From Chitinophagaceae bacterium (GTDB lineage: Bacteria; Bacteroidota; Bacteroidia; Chitinophagales; Chitinophagaceae), in assembly GCA_016720585.1 (NCBI GenBank), contig JADKKH010000008.1, positions 62,001 through 126,000 of the forward strand: DNA of 64,000 bases, written 5' to 3'. The notes below the pieces were generated by a model. It ran no database searches, was not told the origin of the DNA, and saw only the letters and a list, made by a program, of their open reading frames with translations. Below are positions 54,394 through 63,030 of the stretch, in pieces. The translations under genes and the position numbers were made by a program. How positions within the stretch are numbered: position 1 is the stretch's first letter; every line of letters starts with the position of its first letter.

Positions 54394-54636
54394 ATGGGAA
54401 ACAACAACCATAAAGACAGAAACCGGAGATCGTTCCTGTCTTTTTTGTTATCCGGAAAAGATAACAAGCCTGGTACAAACCAGGGTAATCCGGAAATGGT
54501 AAAAATGCTGACCGCTGATGGAAAATTGGTGGAAGTCAGTAAAACTGTTTTGGATGAGCTGACTAAAAAACAAAAAGCTACCAACAAAGAGATCTACACC
54601 TGGATGAATAATCCTTCCAAAGAAAATAATAGTTGA
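54394..54636 (+). CDS. small RR-motif protein related to N terminus of the Fe-S protein
   Basis: An 80-residue protein with NRRSFLSFLL, a Tat-like twin-arginine start, and the stretch MVKMLTADGKLVEVSKTVL. The next gene's Fe-S protein has the corresponding stretch KVKLLSPDGEIVEIDSAYL directly after its own RRDFLK motif, so this looks like a free-standing copy of that linker domain. It is 18 bp upstream of the Fe-S gene and the first gene of the operon. Function unknown. Confidence 0.6.
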   Translation: MGNNNHKDRNRRSFLSFLLSGKDNKPGTNQGNPEMVKMLTADGKLVEVSKTVLDELTKKQKATNKEIYTWMNNPSKENNS

Positions 54637-54654
54637 TCATTTCAATATTGAACA

Positions 54655-55632
54655 ATGAAACAACAAGAAGAAATAAATGATACCGGTCGCCGGGATTTCT
54701 TAAAAACGGCCGCTATTGCAACCGTGGCAGCTACTGCCTGCGGAAGCCTGGTCTGTTCCTGCTCTTCTAAGAAGGCAACCGTTTCCCAAAAAGTAAAACT
54801 GCTTTCTCCCGATGGCGAGATCGTTGAAATTGATTCGGCCTATCTGAACCACCAGGAACATATGGCCATAGTTTCCAAACTGGAAGCCAGGCAGGGTATT
54901 GCCGGGAAGAAATTTGTAATGGTCGTTGACCTATCCCGTTGCAAGAATGCCCGTAAATGTGTTACCGCCTGCCAGAAATGGCACTACCGGTCCGAAGAAA
55001 CTGAGTGGCTTACCGTAAAACTTATTAAGGACAGTGATAAAGCTGCTCCTTACTGGTTTCCCAAACAATGTTTTCATTGCGACAATCCGCCTTGCGTAAA
55101 AGTTTGCCCGGTAAATGCAACCTTTAAAAGACAGGATGGGCTGGTATTGATTGATAATGAGCGCTGTATCGGATGTAAATTCTGTATGGCTGCCTGCCCT
55201 TATTCTACCCGTGTTTTTAACTGGGATGATCCGGTGATCCCCATGGATATCATTGGCCAGACTTACTCTGCAGAAACTGGAATCCCTGCCAAAGTAGGAA
55301 CTGTAGAAAAATGTGATTTCTGCCCGGACCGTGCCAGAGAAGGTCTTCTTCCCCCTTGCGTGGAAGCCTGTCCCAATGGTGTATTTTATTTTGGAGATGA
55401 AAATGAGGATACCGTGAGTAATGGTGATGAAACCATAAGCTTCAGTCAGCTGATAAAAGACCGGGCAGCTTACCGGTTCCAGGAAGAACTGGGTACCAAG
55501 CCCAGGGTGTATTACCTGCCACCTAAAGACCGGCAGTTCCCGGTAGAAAGAGGCTATGAAAATCTTCCGGATAACCTGAAAGAAAGATTTAAAGAAGTCA
55601 TGGAGGAAAGTAATTTACTTGAAAAAAAATAA
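54655..55632 (+). CDS. Tat-exported 4Fe-4S ferredoxin-like subunit (NrfC/HybA/PsrB-type)
   Basis: A 325-residue protein with GRRDFLKTAAIA, then a Cys-rich LVCSC segment that could also be a lipobox. Four cluster sites follow: CKNARKCVTACQ, CFHCDNPPCVKVCP, CIGCKFCMAACP and CDFCPDRAREG with PPCVEACP. This is the electron-wire subunit that pairs with NrfD-like quinol oxidases. No molybdopterin catalytic subunit is in the operon, unlike DMSO or polysulfide reductases. Confidence 0.88.
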   Translation: MKQQEEINDTGRRDFLKTAAIATVAATACGSLVCSCSSKKATVSQKVKLLSPDGEIVEIDSAYLNHQEHMAIVSKLEARQGIAGKKFVMVVDLSRCKNARKCVTACQKWHYRSEETEWLTVKLIKDSDKAAPYWFPKQCFHCDNPPCVKVCPVNATFKRQDGLVLIDNERCIGCKFCMAACPYSTRVFNWDDPVIPMDIIGQTYSAETGIPAKVGTVEKCDFCPDRAREGLLPPCVEACPNGVFYFGDENEDTVSNGDETISFSQLIKDRAAYRFQEELGTKPRVYYLPPKDRQFPVERGYENLPDNLKERFKEVMEESNLLEKK

Positions 55633-55674
55633 TGCTTCCGGTGCTTTTCAAATTAATAATGAATACCAACGTTT

Positions 55675-57030
55675 ATGGAACTCAATAAATATCAACAGGA
55701 GGTTTTTGAAAAACAACGCCCCACCATTGAAAATTTTGGAAAGAAAACCTGGGGTTGGACAATATTTTTTCTTCTGTGGATCGGGCTAGGAGGCTATGCC
55801 CTGTATTTACAGATTGCCAAAGGCCACAAAGTAACCGGTATGCGGGATAATGTGGTTTGGGGACTTTATATAGCCAACTTTATTTTTTTCATTGGTATCA
55901 GTTATGCAGGTGCTGTTATCTCAGGCATTCTTCATATCCTGAAAGTGGAATGGCGCAAACCGATCATCCGTATCGCCGAAATGATTACGGTGATCTCTAC
56001 GATCATCGGTCCCGTATTTATTTTGTTATGTGTGGGCCGGTTAGACAGGCTTCATCATCTGTTCCTGTATCCCAGGCTACAGTCACCCATTACCTGGGAT
56101 GTATTTGCTATCGGTACCTATTTTACCGGTAGTGTCATTTTTCTTTACCTCGCCCTGATAAAAGACTTTGCAATCTATCGGGATGCCAAACTGAATGTAC
56201 CCAAGTGGAAACAAAAATTATATAAAATATTAGCCATCGGCTACCGGGGTACCAAGAGCCAAAAAAGACATATCCGGATTTCTACCAACCTGATGGCTAT
56301 TATGATCATTCCGTTGGCCATCATTGTTCACTCGGTTCTTTCCTGGATATTCGGGATGACCTTACGTCCGGGCTGGCACAGTACCATCTTCGGACCTTAC
56401 TTTGTGCTGGCAGCTATTTATTCCGGTACAGGTGTACTGATCATGGCCATGTGGGTGTACCGCAAAATGTATAAACTGGAAAGCTATATAACCGATAAAC
56501 ATTTTGTGTATCTCGGTTATATCATGATGGTGCTGGGTGCCGCTTATGGATACTTCACATTTTCAGAATACCTCACCGACTGGTTTGGTTCTGAAAAATG
56601 GAACAGCGAGGTTATTGAAAAAATATTCAACCCTGCCAAATATGGCTGGTGGTTCCTATTTGCTAATGTAGCCGGAATCATTCTCCCGATCTTTGTGGTC
56701 GCTATTCCGAAAACAAGAAAGCCAACCCTGATCGCTATCGCTTCCTTTTTTATGGTGATCGCACTTTGGGTAAAAAGATACCTGATCATTGTTCCCACAC
56801 TCGAGTCTCCTTTACTTCCCATGCAGGATACCCGGATGGAGTACGTAAAATATTCCGCTACCTGGGTAGAGTGGGCGCTAACTTTCGCAGGTATTGCCAC
56901 TTTCTTTTTATTTTTTACCCTGCTCTCAAAATTTGTAACGATAATTCCTATATCCGAATTCGGCGGTAAAGAAAAAGCTGTCGTTACCGCAAAAGAACAT
57001 GAGGATGAAAATGGAAAAGTTCCGGAATAA
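55675..57030 (+). CDS. NrfD/PsrC-like quinol-interacting membrane subunit
   Basis: A 451-residue protein with about nine to ten membrane helices. NrfD-type features are TGMRDNVVWGLYIANFIFF and a GRLDRLHHLFLYPRLQSPI loop after the fourth helix, then WDVFAIGTYFTGS. It should oxidise menaquinol and pass electrons to the Fe-S subunit, 42 bp upstream. The C-terminal 30 residues are charged (KEKAVVTAKEHEDENGK), probably cytosolic. Confidence 0.85.
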   Translation: MELNKYQQEVFEKQRPTIENFGKKTWGWTIFFLLWIGLGGYALYLQIAKGHKVTGMRDNVVWGLYIANFIFFIGISYAGAVISGILHILKVEWRKPIIRIAEMITVISTIIGPVFILLCVGRLDRLHHLFLYPRLQSPITWDVFAIGTYFTGSVIFLYLALIKDFAIYRDAKLNVPKWKQKLYKILAIGYRGTKSQKRHIRISTNLMAIMIIPLAIIVHSVLSWIFGMTLRPGWHSTIFGPYFVLAAIYSGTGVLIMAMWVYRKMYKLESYITDKHFVYLGYIMMVLGAAYGYFTFSEYLTDWFGSEKWNSEVIEKIFNPAKYGWWFLFANVAGIILPIFVVAIPKTRKPTLIAIASFFMVIALWVKRYLIIVPTLESPLLPMQDTRMEYVKYSATWVEWALTFAGIATFFLFFTLLSKFVTIIPISEFGGKEKAVVTAKEHEDENGKVPE

Positions 57031-57040
57031 AAAATAGTTT

Positions 57041-58009
57041 ATGAAACAAGAAGTAACCATAACAGTATTTAAAAAAGTTTTTCAAAAACTGTTTGTAGCG
57101 GCTGCTCTGTTATTATTAACAGCAGGGCTTCCTATACGATTGATGGCCCAGGCAGACAGCACCCAAAAGGAAGAAGCCCCCGCAGTTGAAGAGGAATCCG
57201 CGCTTATTTCACCTGCGCTCAGCTTTATCAGTGTTCAAAAAGCAGATAATACAATTGACCTGAAAGCAGCCCTGAATGCAAAGGTTAAAGGTTCGGCCAT
57301 CAAATTGCCGCTGCTTAAAGTCACCTTCCTGCTGGTTACCGACACGGCAGAGAAAGAACTGGGTTTTGTAATAACTGACCGGGTTGGAAAGGCTGTGTTT
57401 AATGTAAAGGCAGATGCACTGGCAACCGATAAAGAAGGAAAATTACATTTCAAAGCTGTGTTTGCCGGCAATAAAGCGATGGAACCGGTAAATGAGGAAT
57501 TAACTATTAAAAGAGCCCGCCTGGAAATCACCCCTGTAAAAGGAGATTCATTACTGACCGTCCAGGTAAAATTGATAGATGTAGGTACAGGAACTGAAAC
57601 CCCGGTGCCTGAAATTGCACTTGGAATATTTGTTAAACGAACTTTTTTCCCTTTAAAAATCGGAGAAGGAACCACAGATGAAAATGGAGAGGTCTCCGTT
57701 GAAATTCCCCAAAAACTTCCCGGTGACGCAAAAGGTAATATTACCCTGCTGGCAAAACTGGATGAAAATGAATTATATGGAAACATGGAGGCCGGTGTTA
57801 CACAGCCCTGGGGAACCCCTGTTTCTGATAAGTTTCAGGAATTGCCTCGGGCTTTATGGAGTGCCCACCCACCTCTCTGGATGATGATTACTTTTATTAT
57901 TCTTATGTGCACCGTGTGGGGCCATTACCTCGTAATCATTATTCAGTTGTTCCGGTTACGGAAAGAAGAGCCTGAACCTGATTCTCCAAATGTTGAACAT
58001 CTTTCCTAA
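57041..58009 (+). CDS. membrane-anchored protein with Ig-like regions, unknown, NrfD operon
   Basis: A 322-residue protein with an N-terminal signal segment (VAAALLLLTAGLPIRLMAQ) and a C-terminal membrane helix (MMITFIILMCTVWGHYLVII). Between them are two beta-rich units (KAALNAKVKGSAIKLPLLKV and ITPVKGDSLLTVQVKLIDV), like Ig or carboxypeptidase-regulatory folds. It is 10 bp after nrfD and probably links the complex to the cytochrome. I have no family name. Confidence 0.6.
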   Translation: MKQEVTITVFKKVFQKLFVAAALLLLTAGLPIRLMAQADSTQKEEAPAVEEESALISPALSFISVQKADNTIDLKAALNAKVKGSAIKLPLLKVTFLLVTDTAEKELGFVITDRVGKAVFNVKADALATDKEGKLHFKAVFAGNKAMEPVNEELTIKRARLEITPVKGDSLLTVQVKLIDVGTGTETPVPEIALGIFVKRTFFPLKIGEGTTDENGEVSVEIPQKLPGDAKGNITLLAKLDENELYGNMEAGVTQPWGTPVSDKFQELPRALWSAHPPLWMMITFIILMCTVWGHYLVIIIQLFRLRKEEPEPDSPNVEHLS

Positions 58010-58104
58010 CCGAAATTTTTCGATTTTGAATGAAAAATTATCATCATTTAATGCAACTATTTCATAATTTGAGCAATCTATTTAATACGAAAAAACAATT
58101 AAAC

Positions 58105-58509
58105 ATGAAAAAGAAAGCCTTTATACTTGTCGCTGGTTTATCTGCAATTATGCTGTTTGCCTTTGCTCCTAAAATGACCTCCAATGATCCCTGGCCGGTT
58201 CCGGATGCTTATAAAAACAAAGTCAATCCTTTAAAAGGGGATGTGGCCTCTGTTGCCGAAGGTAAAACCCTTTATGGTACCCATTGTAAATCCTGTCATG
58301 GCACAAAAGGAAAGGGAGATGGACCCAAAGCGGCCCAGTTAGATACCGAGAGCGGCGATTTTACCAAAGCTACTTTTCAGTCACAGACTGACGGAGCTTT
58401 ATTTTATAAGACATTTGAAGGCCGCAAAGACATGCCTTCCTTTAAAAAGAAAATACCAGAAGCCAATGATATCTGGTCAGTTGTCAATTACATGAGAACA
58501 TTGAAATAA
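58105..58509 (+). CDS. monoheme cytochrome c (canonical CXXCH)
   Basis: The start at 58105 (MKKKAFILVAGLSAIML) gives a signal or anchor segment. The mature part is a class I cytochrome c with GTHCKSCHGTKGKGDGPKAAQ, and the Met ligand in GRKDMPSFKKKIPEAND, ending WSVVNYMRTLK. It is the periplasmic electron acceptor most likely fed by the NrfD/Fe-S module. Its CXXCH differs from the CX3CH/CX4CH forms in the lipoproteins. Confidence 0.9.
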   Translation: MKKKAFILVAGLSAIMLFAFAPKMTSNDPWPVPDAYKNKVNPLKGDVASVAEGKTLYGTHCKSCHGTKGKGDGPKAAQLDTESGDFTKATFQSQTDGALFYKTFEGRKDMPSFKKKIPEANDIWSVVNYMRTLK

Positions 58510-58535
58510 TCTTTGAGAATTTGTTGAAGTTTTTA

Positions 58536-58566
58536 AAAGGTCGTTCATCAGAACGGCCTTTTTTTT
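58536..58566 (+). terminator. terminator of the NrfD operon
   Basis: AAAGGTCGTTC-ATCA-GAACGGCCTTT followed by further T residues. It ends the operon and is 60 bp before the MFS start. Confidence 0.85.
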
Positions 58567-58625
58567 GAAATAATTTATATGACCGGTTGTAAAAATATTG
58601 CGATTTTGCAGTTTGTACCGGATTT

Positions 58626-59861
58626 ATGGCAACCCCCCGCAAAGCAGCTGTTGGTTTTATCTTCATCACCCTTCTTATAGATGTAATGGGTTGGGGTCTC
58701 ATCATACCGGTGATGCCTAAATTAATTTCGCAACTAAAAGGTATACCGGTAAATGAAGCCAGTTCTTATGGCGCCTGGTTATTATCTGCCTATGCAATTA
58801 CGCAATTTATTTTTGCCCCTGTTATCGGCAACCTGAGTGACCGGTATGGCCGTCGACCCATATTACTCAGCTCGCTGACTGGTTTTGGTATTGATTATAT
58901 CTTCCTGGCATTGGCACCTACCTATGGCTGGTTATTTGTCGGTCGTATTATTGCCGGAATAACCGGAGCCAGTTTCACCACTGGCGCAGCCTATATAGCA
59001 GATGTGAGTACCCCGGCAACAAGGGCAAAAAATTTCGGTATGATCGGGGCTGCTTTTGGATTGGGTTTTGTTATCGGGCCGGCATTGGGTGGGTTATTGG
59101 CCGGACTGGGCGTCCGGGCTCCGTTTTATGCAGCCGCTGGACTCTGCCTGTTGAATGCCTTGTATGGTTATTTTGTTTTACCCGAATCACTCATTAAAGA
59201 AAACCGCCGCGCTTTTGAGTGGAAAAGAGCAAATCCCTTTGGTTCCTTAAGGTTTTTAAGAAGAATACCCGCCATTGGAGGACTTGCGGTTTGTTATTTC
59301 CTGATCTACCTCGGGGCACAGGCCGTTCAGGGTAACTGGAATTATTTTACCATGTATCGTTTTCACTGGTCGGAAAAACTGGTAGGTATTTCACTGGCTG
59401 TTGTTGGTTTACTTGTTGGTGCCGTGCAAGCCGGACTAACCCGGGTCATAAATCCAAAACTCGGTAATGAAAAAAGTATTTATCTCGGGTTGCTTTTATA
59501 TTCCCTGGGCCTGACTTTATTTGCTTTCGCCACGGAGGGTTGGATGATGTTTGCCTTCCTGGTTCCCTATTGTCTGGGTGGTATTGCCGGTCCGGCTCTG
59601 CAATCCATCATGGCCGGACATATTCAACGAAATGAACAGGGAGAATTACAGGGAGCTTTAACCAGCCTGATGAGTCTTACAACAATTATTGGACCCTTAA
59701 TGATGAACAACCTTTTTAAATATTTCACCACCGCGAAAGCGCCCGTTTATTTTCCGGGAGTATCTTTTTTGCTCGCCGCTTTTTTCATGCTGCTGAGTGT
59801 TCTTATTGCCGGGAAAGTATTGAGCCGGGAAAGAAAAATAGTTCCTCCAAAAATTATTTGA
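58626..59861 (+). CDS. TetA-like MFS transporter
   Basis: A 411-residue 12-helix major facilitator protein. The motif A loop is GNLSDRYGRRPILLSS; DVMGWGLIIPVMP at the first helix and RIIAGITGASFTTGAAYIAD are typical of the drug:H+ antiporter group with TetA/TCR proteins. The substrate is not known and drug resistance is not implied. It ends 8 bp inside the convergent ArsC-like gene's stop. Confidence 0.85.
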   Translation: MATPRKAAVGFIFITLLIDVMGWGLIIPVMPKLISQLKGIPVNEASSYGAWLLSAYAITQFIFAPVIGNLSDRYGRRPILLSSLTGFGIDYIFLALAPTYGWLFVGRIIAGITGASFTTGAAYIADVSTPATRAKNFGMIGAAFGLGFVIGPALGGLLAGLGVRAPFYAAAGLCLLNALYGYFVLPESLIKENRRAFEWKRANPFGSLRFLRRIPAIGGLAVCYFLIYLGAQAVQGNWNYFTMYRFHWSEKLVGISLAVVGLLVGAVQAGLTRVINPKLGNEKSIYLGLLLYSLGLTLFAFATEGWMMFAFLVPYCLGGIAGPALQSIMAGHIQRNEQGELQGALTSLMSLTTIIGPLMMNNLFKYFTTAKAPVYFPGVSFLLAAFFMLLSVLIAGKVLSRERKIVPPKII

Positions 59862-60207
59862 TCGCCTTCTTCAACGCTTCCCGGGTCTTTTTTTCGCTGC
59901 CAATAAATATTTTATCATCCATGATAACAACGGGACGTTTCAAAAAAGTATATTCCTCCAGGATAAATTGGCGGTAGTCTTTTTCTTCCAATTTCCTGTC
60001 TTTTAATCCCAGCTCTTTATACTTTAATGCCCGGCGACTGAACAGGACTTCATAGCTGCCGGCTAATTTTTTCATTTCATCGAGTTGGGTGGAAGTTATT
60101 TTTTCAACTTTGATATCCTGCATCATAAAGCCGTTCATTTCAACTTCCGTTTCCCGGATAATAGCCTGGCAGGTGGTACAGTTGCCGAGATGATACATTT
60201 TTTTCAT
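59854..60207 (-). CDS. ArsC/Spx-family protein
   Basis: A 117-residue thioredoxin-fold protein with the active motif NCTTCQAI at residues 9-13. The conserved Lys/Arg segment LKRPVVIMDDKIFIG and FSRRALKYKELGL fit the ArsC/Spx/YffB family. It may be a reductase or a regulator; arsenate activity is not shown. It lies upstream of nothing on the minus strand and overlaps the MFS stop codon by 8 bp. Confidence 0.75.
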   Translation of the reverse strand: MKKMYHLGNCTTCQAIIRETEVEMNGFMMQDIKVEKITSTQLDEMKKLAGSYEVLFSRRALKYKELGLKDRKLEEKDYRQFILEEYTFLKRPVVIMDDKIFIGSEKKTREALKKAIK

Positions 60208-60261
60208 ACTGATAAAACGATGTTGCGGGAAGTTGGTTCGCTATATTTTAAATTGCTTTAC

Positions 60262-60290
60262 TTTGTCGTTGTTTACATTATATACCTTAT
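60262..60290 (+). promoter_or_regulatory. promoter for cmoA
   Basis: TTTG (60262-60265), 17 bp spacer, TACCTTAT (60283-60290), ATG at 60301 ten bp later, so the leader is short. Confidence 0.45.
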
Positions 60291-60300
60291 ATACTTAACC

Positions 60301-61029
60301 ATGGGCAAAGATGAAGTTTTCAGGGATGAAATAGAAAAGGCCAGTGATTTTAAATTCGGTGAAAATGTGGCCAAAGTATTTGATGATATGGTGAACCGTT
60401 CGGTTCCTTTCTATGGCGAAATACAACGGATGATGGCCGAGCTGTCTGCCGACCATGCCAAAGAAGGCAGCGATGTCTATGACCTTGGCTGTTCCACCGG
60501 CGCCACCATGATTGGCATGGATACCATGGTAAACCCAAACATCCGGTTTATCGGAATAGATGATTCACAGGAAATGCTGGATAAGTGCAAATCAAAACTC
60601 CTGGAAATCGGGTTCTCCCGCGATTATGAATTACGTTGTACCGACCTGGGCCAGGGCATAAAAATTAAAAATGCTTCCGTAGTTGTTCTTTGTCTTACCC
60701 TGCAGTTTGTGCGACCCATTTACCGGGAACAGGTATTGAAAAACATTTACGACGGATTAAATCCCGGGGGCGTGCTAATATTGGTTGAAAAAATACTGGC
60801 AGAGGAAAGCAATTTCAACCGTGACTTTATTAATTACTATTATAATTACAAACGCCGCAACAACTATAGTGAGATGGAAATCTCTCAAAAAAGAGAGGCC
60901 CTGGAAAATGTACTGGTGCCTTATAAATTAAGTGAGAATATCACGCTGCTCCGTGACAAAGGCTTTGCGCATTGCGAAGTGTTTTTTAAGTGGTATAATT
61001 TTGCCGGTCTTATTGCTACAAAAAAATAA
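60301..61029 (+). CDS. cmoA: carboxy-SAM synthase CmoA
   Basis: I set the start at 60301 (MGKDEVFRDEIEKASDFKFG); the longer reading frame to 60085 overlaps the ArsC-like gene antisense and adds no family sequence. The methyltransferase motif is YDLGCSTGATMIGM and the lower part has LTLQFVRPIYREQVLKNIY and LVEKILAEESNFNRDFINYYY. CmoA converts SAM and prephenate to carboxy-SAM for wobble uridine modification (cmo5U) in tRNA. CmoB is not in the window. Length 242 residues fits. Confidence 0.9.
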   Translation: MGKDEVFRDEIEKASDFKFGENVAKVFDDMVNRSVPFYGEIQRMMAELSADHAKEGSDVYDLGCSTGATMIGMDTMVNPNIRFIGIDDSQEMLDKCKSKLLEIGFSRDYELRCTDLGQGIKIKNASVVVLCLTLQFVRPIYREQVLKNIYDGLNPGGVLILVEKILAEESNFNRDFINYYYNYKRRNNYSEMEISQKREALENVLVPYKLSENITLLRDKGFAHCEVFFKWYNFAGLIATKK

Positions 61030-61125
61030 GCCACGAAATCACACTAATTGACACGAAAGAGAGCTCAAAAAACATCAATCTTCCTTTATTCATTTTTTTC
61101 GTGTTATTTCGTGTGATTTTGTGGC
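61030..61125. repeat. GCCAC...GTGGC inverted repeat, 96 bp
   Basis: GCCACGAAATCACAC at 61030 and GTGTGATTTTGTGGC ending at 61125 form terminal inverted repeats; the next bases inside repeat ACACGAAA and TTTCGTGT. It begins at the base after the cmoA stop and ends before the next gene's start. Related elements at 61866-62147 and 62895-62997. Confidence 0.7.
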
Positions 61126-61144
61126 CACATATTTTAATAAGCAA

Positions 61145-61867
61145 ATGGTTTCAATAGGTAATTTCTTTTTTAAGTACCGTAACTGGATATTCATTCTTTT
61201 TTACGGCGCATTATTCATACCCACCTGGCCGTTGTTCTCCCCAAAACAGCTGGGTGTTTGTTATCATGTCTTGCCGATAAGCATTGGTTTATTCATTACC
61301 TGCCTCGGGCAATTAATCCGCGGACTGACTATTGGCTTGGCTTATATTGTCCGGGGTGGCAAGGAAGGAAAGCCCTATGCCGAAGGATTGGTAACAGAAG
61401 GAATTTTCAATCATTGCCGTAACCCGTTGTATGTAGGAAATATTTTAATGCTGCTTGGTGTGGGTATTCTAGCCAACTCATTGGTATATGTGGTCATTGT
61501 TATACCGGTATTCTTATTCATCTACCAGGCCATTGTTTTAGCAGAAGAAAATTTTCTTCGGGGAAAATTTGGACCTGGCTTTGATGCATACTGCAAAAAA
61601 GTAAACCGTTGGGTTCCTGACCTGAGAGGGATCGGCAAGACTTTCGGCAGCATGCAATTCAACTGGAAGCGCTGGGTATTGAAAGAACATACCACCCAGT
61701 TTATCTGGCTGATCGGTATCACACTCTTGTTGTTATTAAATTACCCGGAGCTAACGGGTTACGATAAATCTTTCCGTAATAGACTGCTGGGTATTATCCT
61801 GGGAATTTTGGTACTTATTTATATTCTTATCCGCTACCTTAAAAAGACCGGGAAGTTTAAAGAATAG
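61145..61867 (+). CDS. isoprenylcysteine carboxyl methyltransferase-like membrane protein
   Basis: The ATG at 61145 (MVSIGNFFFKYRNWIFIL) is chosen over a GTG at 61121 inside the repeat. A 240-residue protein with six or so membrane helices. The signature FNHCRNPLYVGNILMLLGVGI, then EENFLRGKFGPGFDAYCKKVNRW, matches the ICMT/PEMT-like methyltransferases. It methylates a lipid or prenyl-type substrate with SAM; not assignable further. Confidence 0.8.
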   Translation: MVSIGNFFFKYRNWIFILFYGALFIPTWPLFSPKQLGVCYHVLPISIGLFITCLGQLIRGLTIGLAYIVRGGKEGKPYAEGLVTEGIFNHCRNPLYVGNILMLLGVGILANSLVYVVIVIPVFLFIYQAIVLAEENFLRGKFGPGFDAYCKKVNRWVPDLRGIGKTFGSMQFNWKRWVLKEHTTQFIWLIGITLLLLLNYPELTGYDKSFRNRLLGIILGILVLIYILIRYLKKTGKFKE

Positions 61868-62147
61868 GCCACAGATTACACGGATTTCCACGGATTACAA
61901 GCAATATTTCCAAGGAAATTTTTATAAAGTACAAATATGGGAATTTTGCTAATCAACCCTCACCATCATATATTAATCTGTGGCAAAATTGTATTCATCC
62001 GTACTAATCCGTGCAATCTGTGGATAGGTTCTATTCATCCGTGTTAATCCGTACAATCTGTGGATAGGTTCTATTCATCCGTGTTAATCCGTGCAATCTG
62101 TGGATAGGTTCTATTCATCTGAGTTAATTCGTGTGATCAGTAGTTAA
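61866..62147. repeat. GCCACAGATTA inverted repeat with 40-bp tandem array
   Basis: The left arm GCCACAGATTACACGGAT begins in the last bases of the upstream gene, and the matching TAATCTGTGGC is at 61974-61984. Four 40-bp direct units follow at 61988-62027, 62028-62067, 62068-62107 and 62108-62147. The first three are close copies with CATCCGTG or CATCCGTA; the last is degenerate. The stretch 61868-62230 contains no gene. Confidence 0.8.
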
Positions 62148-62230
62148 AATACCCGCATTAACAGCTGTTTCCCGCCTTCGTAAACAATGGCTGGAAATTG
62201 TTGTTATTTTTACATACTAATTTGTGAGCT

Positions 62231-62827
62231 ATGATAAAAACAGGCAATCCCATTATCAGCATTTATACGGAAATGACTCCTAACCCGGAGACCATGAAGT
62301 TTGTGGCTAACAAGCTTTTATACCCTGGAAAAAGCATTGATTTCCCTGATGCGGAAGCTGCAAAACCCTCCCCGCTGGCAACCGAGTTGTTTGGTTTCCC
62401 TTTTATCAAAGCGGTATTTATTGCCAGCAATTTTGTAACGCTTACCAAAGTGGCCGATACAGACTGGGCCGATGCCATTCCCTCTATCCGCCAGTTTTTA
62501 AAAGAATACCTGGAAGAAGGAAAGGCGGTTATCAATGAAGAAGAACTGGCTGCAGTAAAACAGACCAGCAGCAACGAAGTATCTGCCGATGATGATGATG
62601 TGGTAAAACGTATCAAGGAATTATTGGATAATTATGTTCGCCCCGCGGTAGAGATGGATGGTGGTGCCATCCAGTTTAAAAGTTATGAAGCCGGTACCGT
62701 TAGTCTAGCCATGCAGGGAAGTTGCAGCGGTTGCCCATCTTCTATGATCACATTAAAAGCGGGTATTGAAGGAATGATGAAACGAATGATCCCGGAAGTA
62801 AAAGAAGTGGTGGCGGAAGCCGAATAA
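62231..62827 (+). CDS. Nfu-type Fe-S cluster carrier (NifU family)
   Basis: A 198-residue protein with an N-terminal Nfu_N domain (SIYTEMTPNPETMKFVANKLL) and a C-terminal NifU domain with the cluster site GSCSGCPSSMITLK (CxxC, Cys about 174 and 177). Such proteins hand [4Fe-4S] clusters to client proteins, here plausibly including the Fe-S oxidoreductase at 54.6 kb. It has a terminator shortly after the stop. Confidence 0.92.
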   Translation: MIKTGNPIISIYTEMTPNPETMKFVANKLLYPGKSIDFPDAEAAKPSPLATELFGFPFIKAVFIASNFVTLTKVADTDWADAIPSIRQFLKEYLEEGKAVINEEELAAVKQTSSNEVSADDDDVVKRIKELLDNYVRPAVEMDGGAIQFKSYEAGTVSLAMQGSCSGCPSSMITLKAGIEGMMKRMIPEVKEVVAEAE

Positions 62828-62868
62828 TATAATACTATATATTAATAAGAATTAAGAGATAAACAGGG

Positions 62869-62889
62869 AAGCGGCTTTGCCGCTTTTTT
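62869..62889 (+). terminator. terminator of nfu
   Basis: AAGCGGC-TTT-GCCGCTT followed by T residues, 42 bp after the stop. Confidence 0.8.
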
Positions 62890-62894
62890 GTTTG

Positions 62895-62997
62895 GCCACA
62901 GATTAGCACAGATGTACACAGATTTTGTTTCCCCAATTTTTAAAGATCTGTTGAACCTGGGCGGCTTAATCTGTGTTAATTCGTGTTAATCAGTGGC
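62895..62997. repeat. GCCACAGATTA inverted repeat, 103 bp
   Basis: GCCACAGATTAGCACAGATG at 62895 and a right arm with GTGTTAATCAGTGGC ending at 62997. It is between nfu and the convergent last gene, and belongs with the elements at 61030 and 61866. Confidence 0.7.
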
Positions 62998-63030
62998 TTA
63001 AAATTAAAATCCGCCGCAGGCGGGTTAGGG

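Noticed and set aside
60085..60300. 72-residue N-terminal extension of CmoA
   Set aside because: It overlaps the ArsC-like gene on the other strand, carries no CmoA-like residues, and a promoter lies inside it; the ATG at 60301 is better.
61988..62147. CRISPR array
   Set aside because: The 40-bp units are contiguous tandem copies with no spacers and no cas genes nearby.
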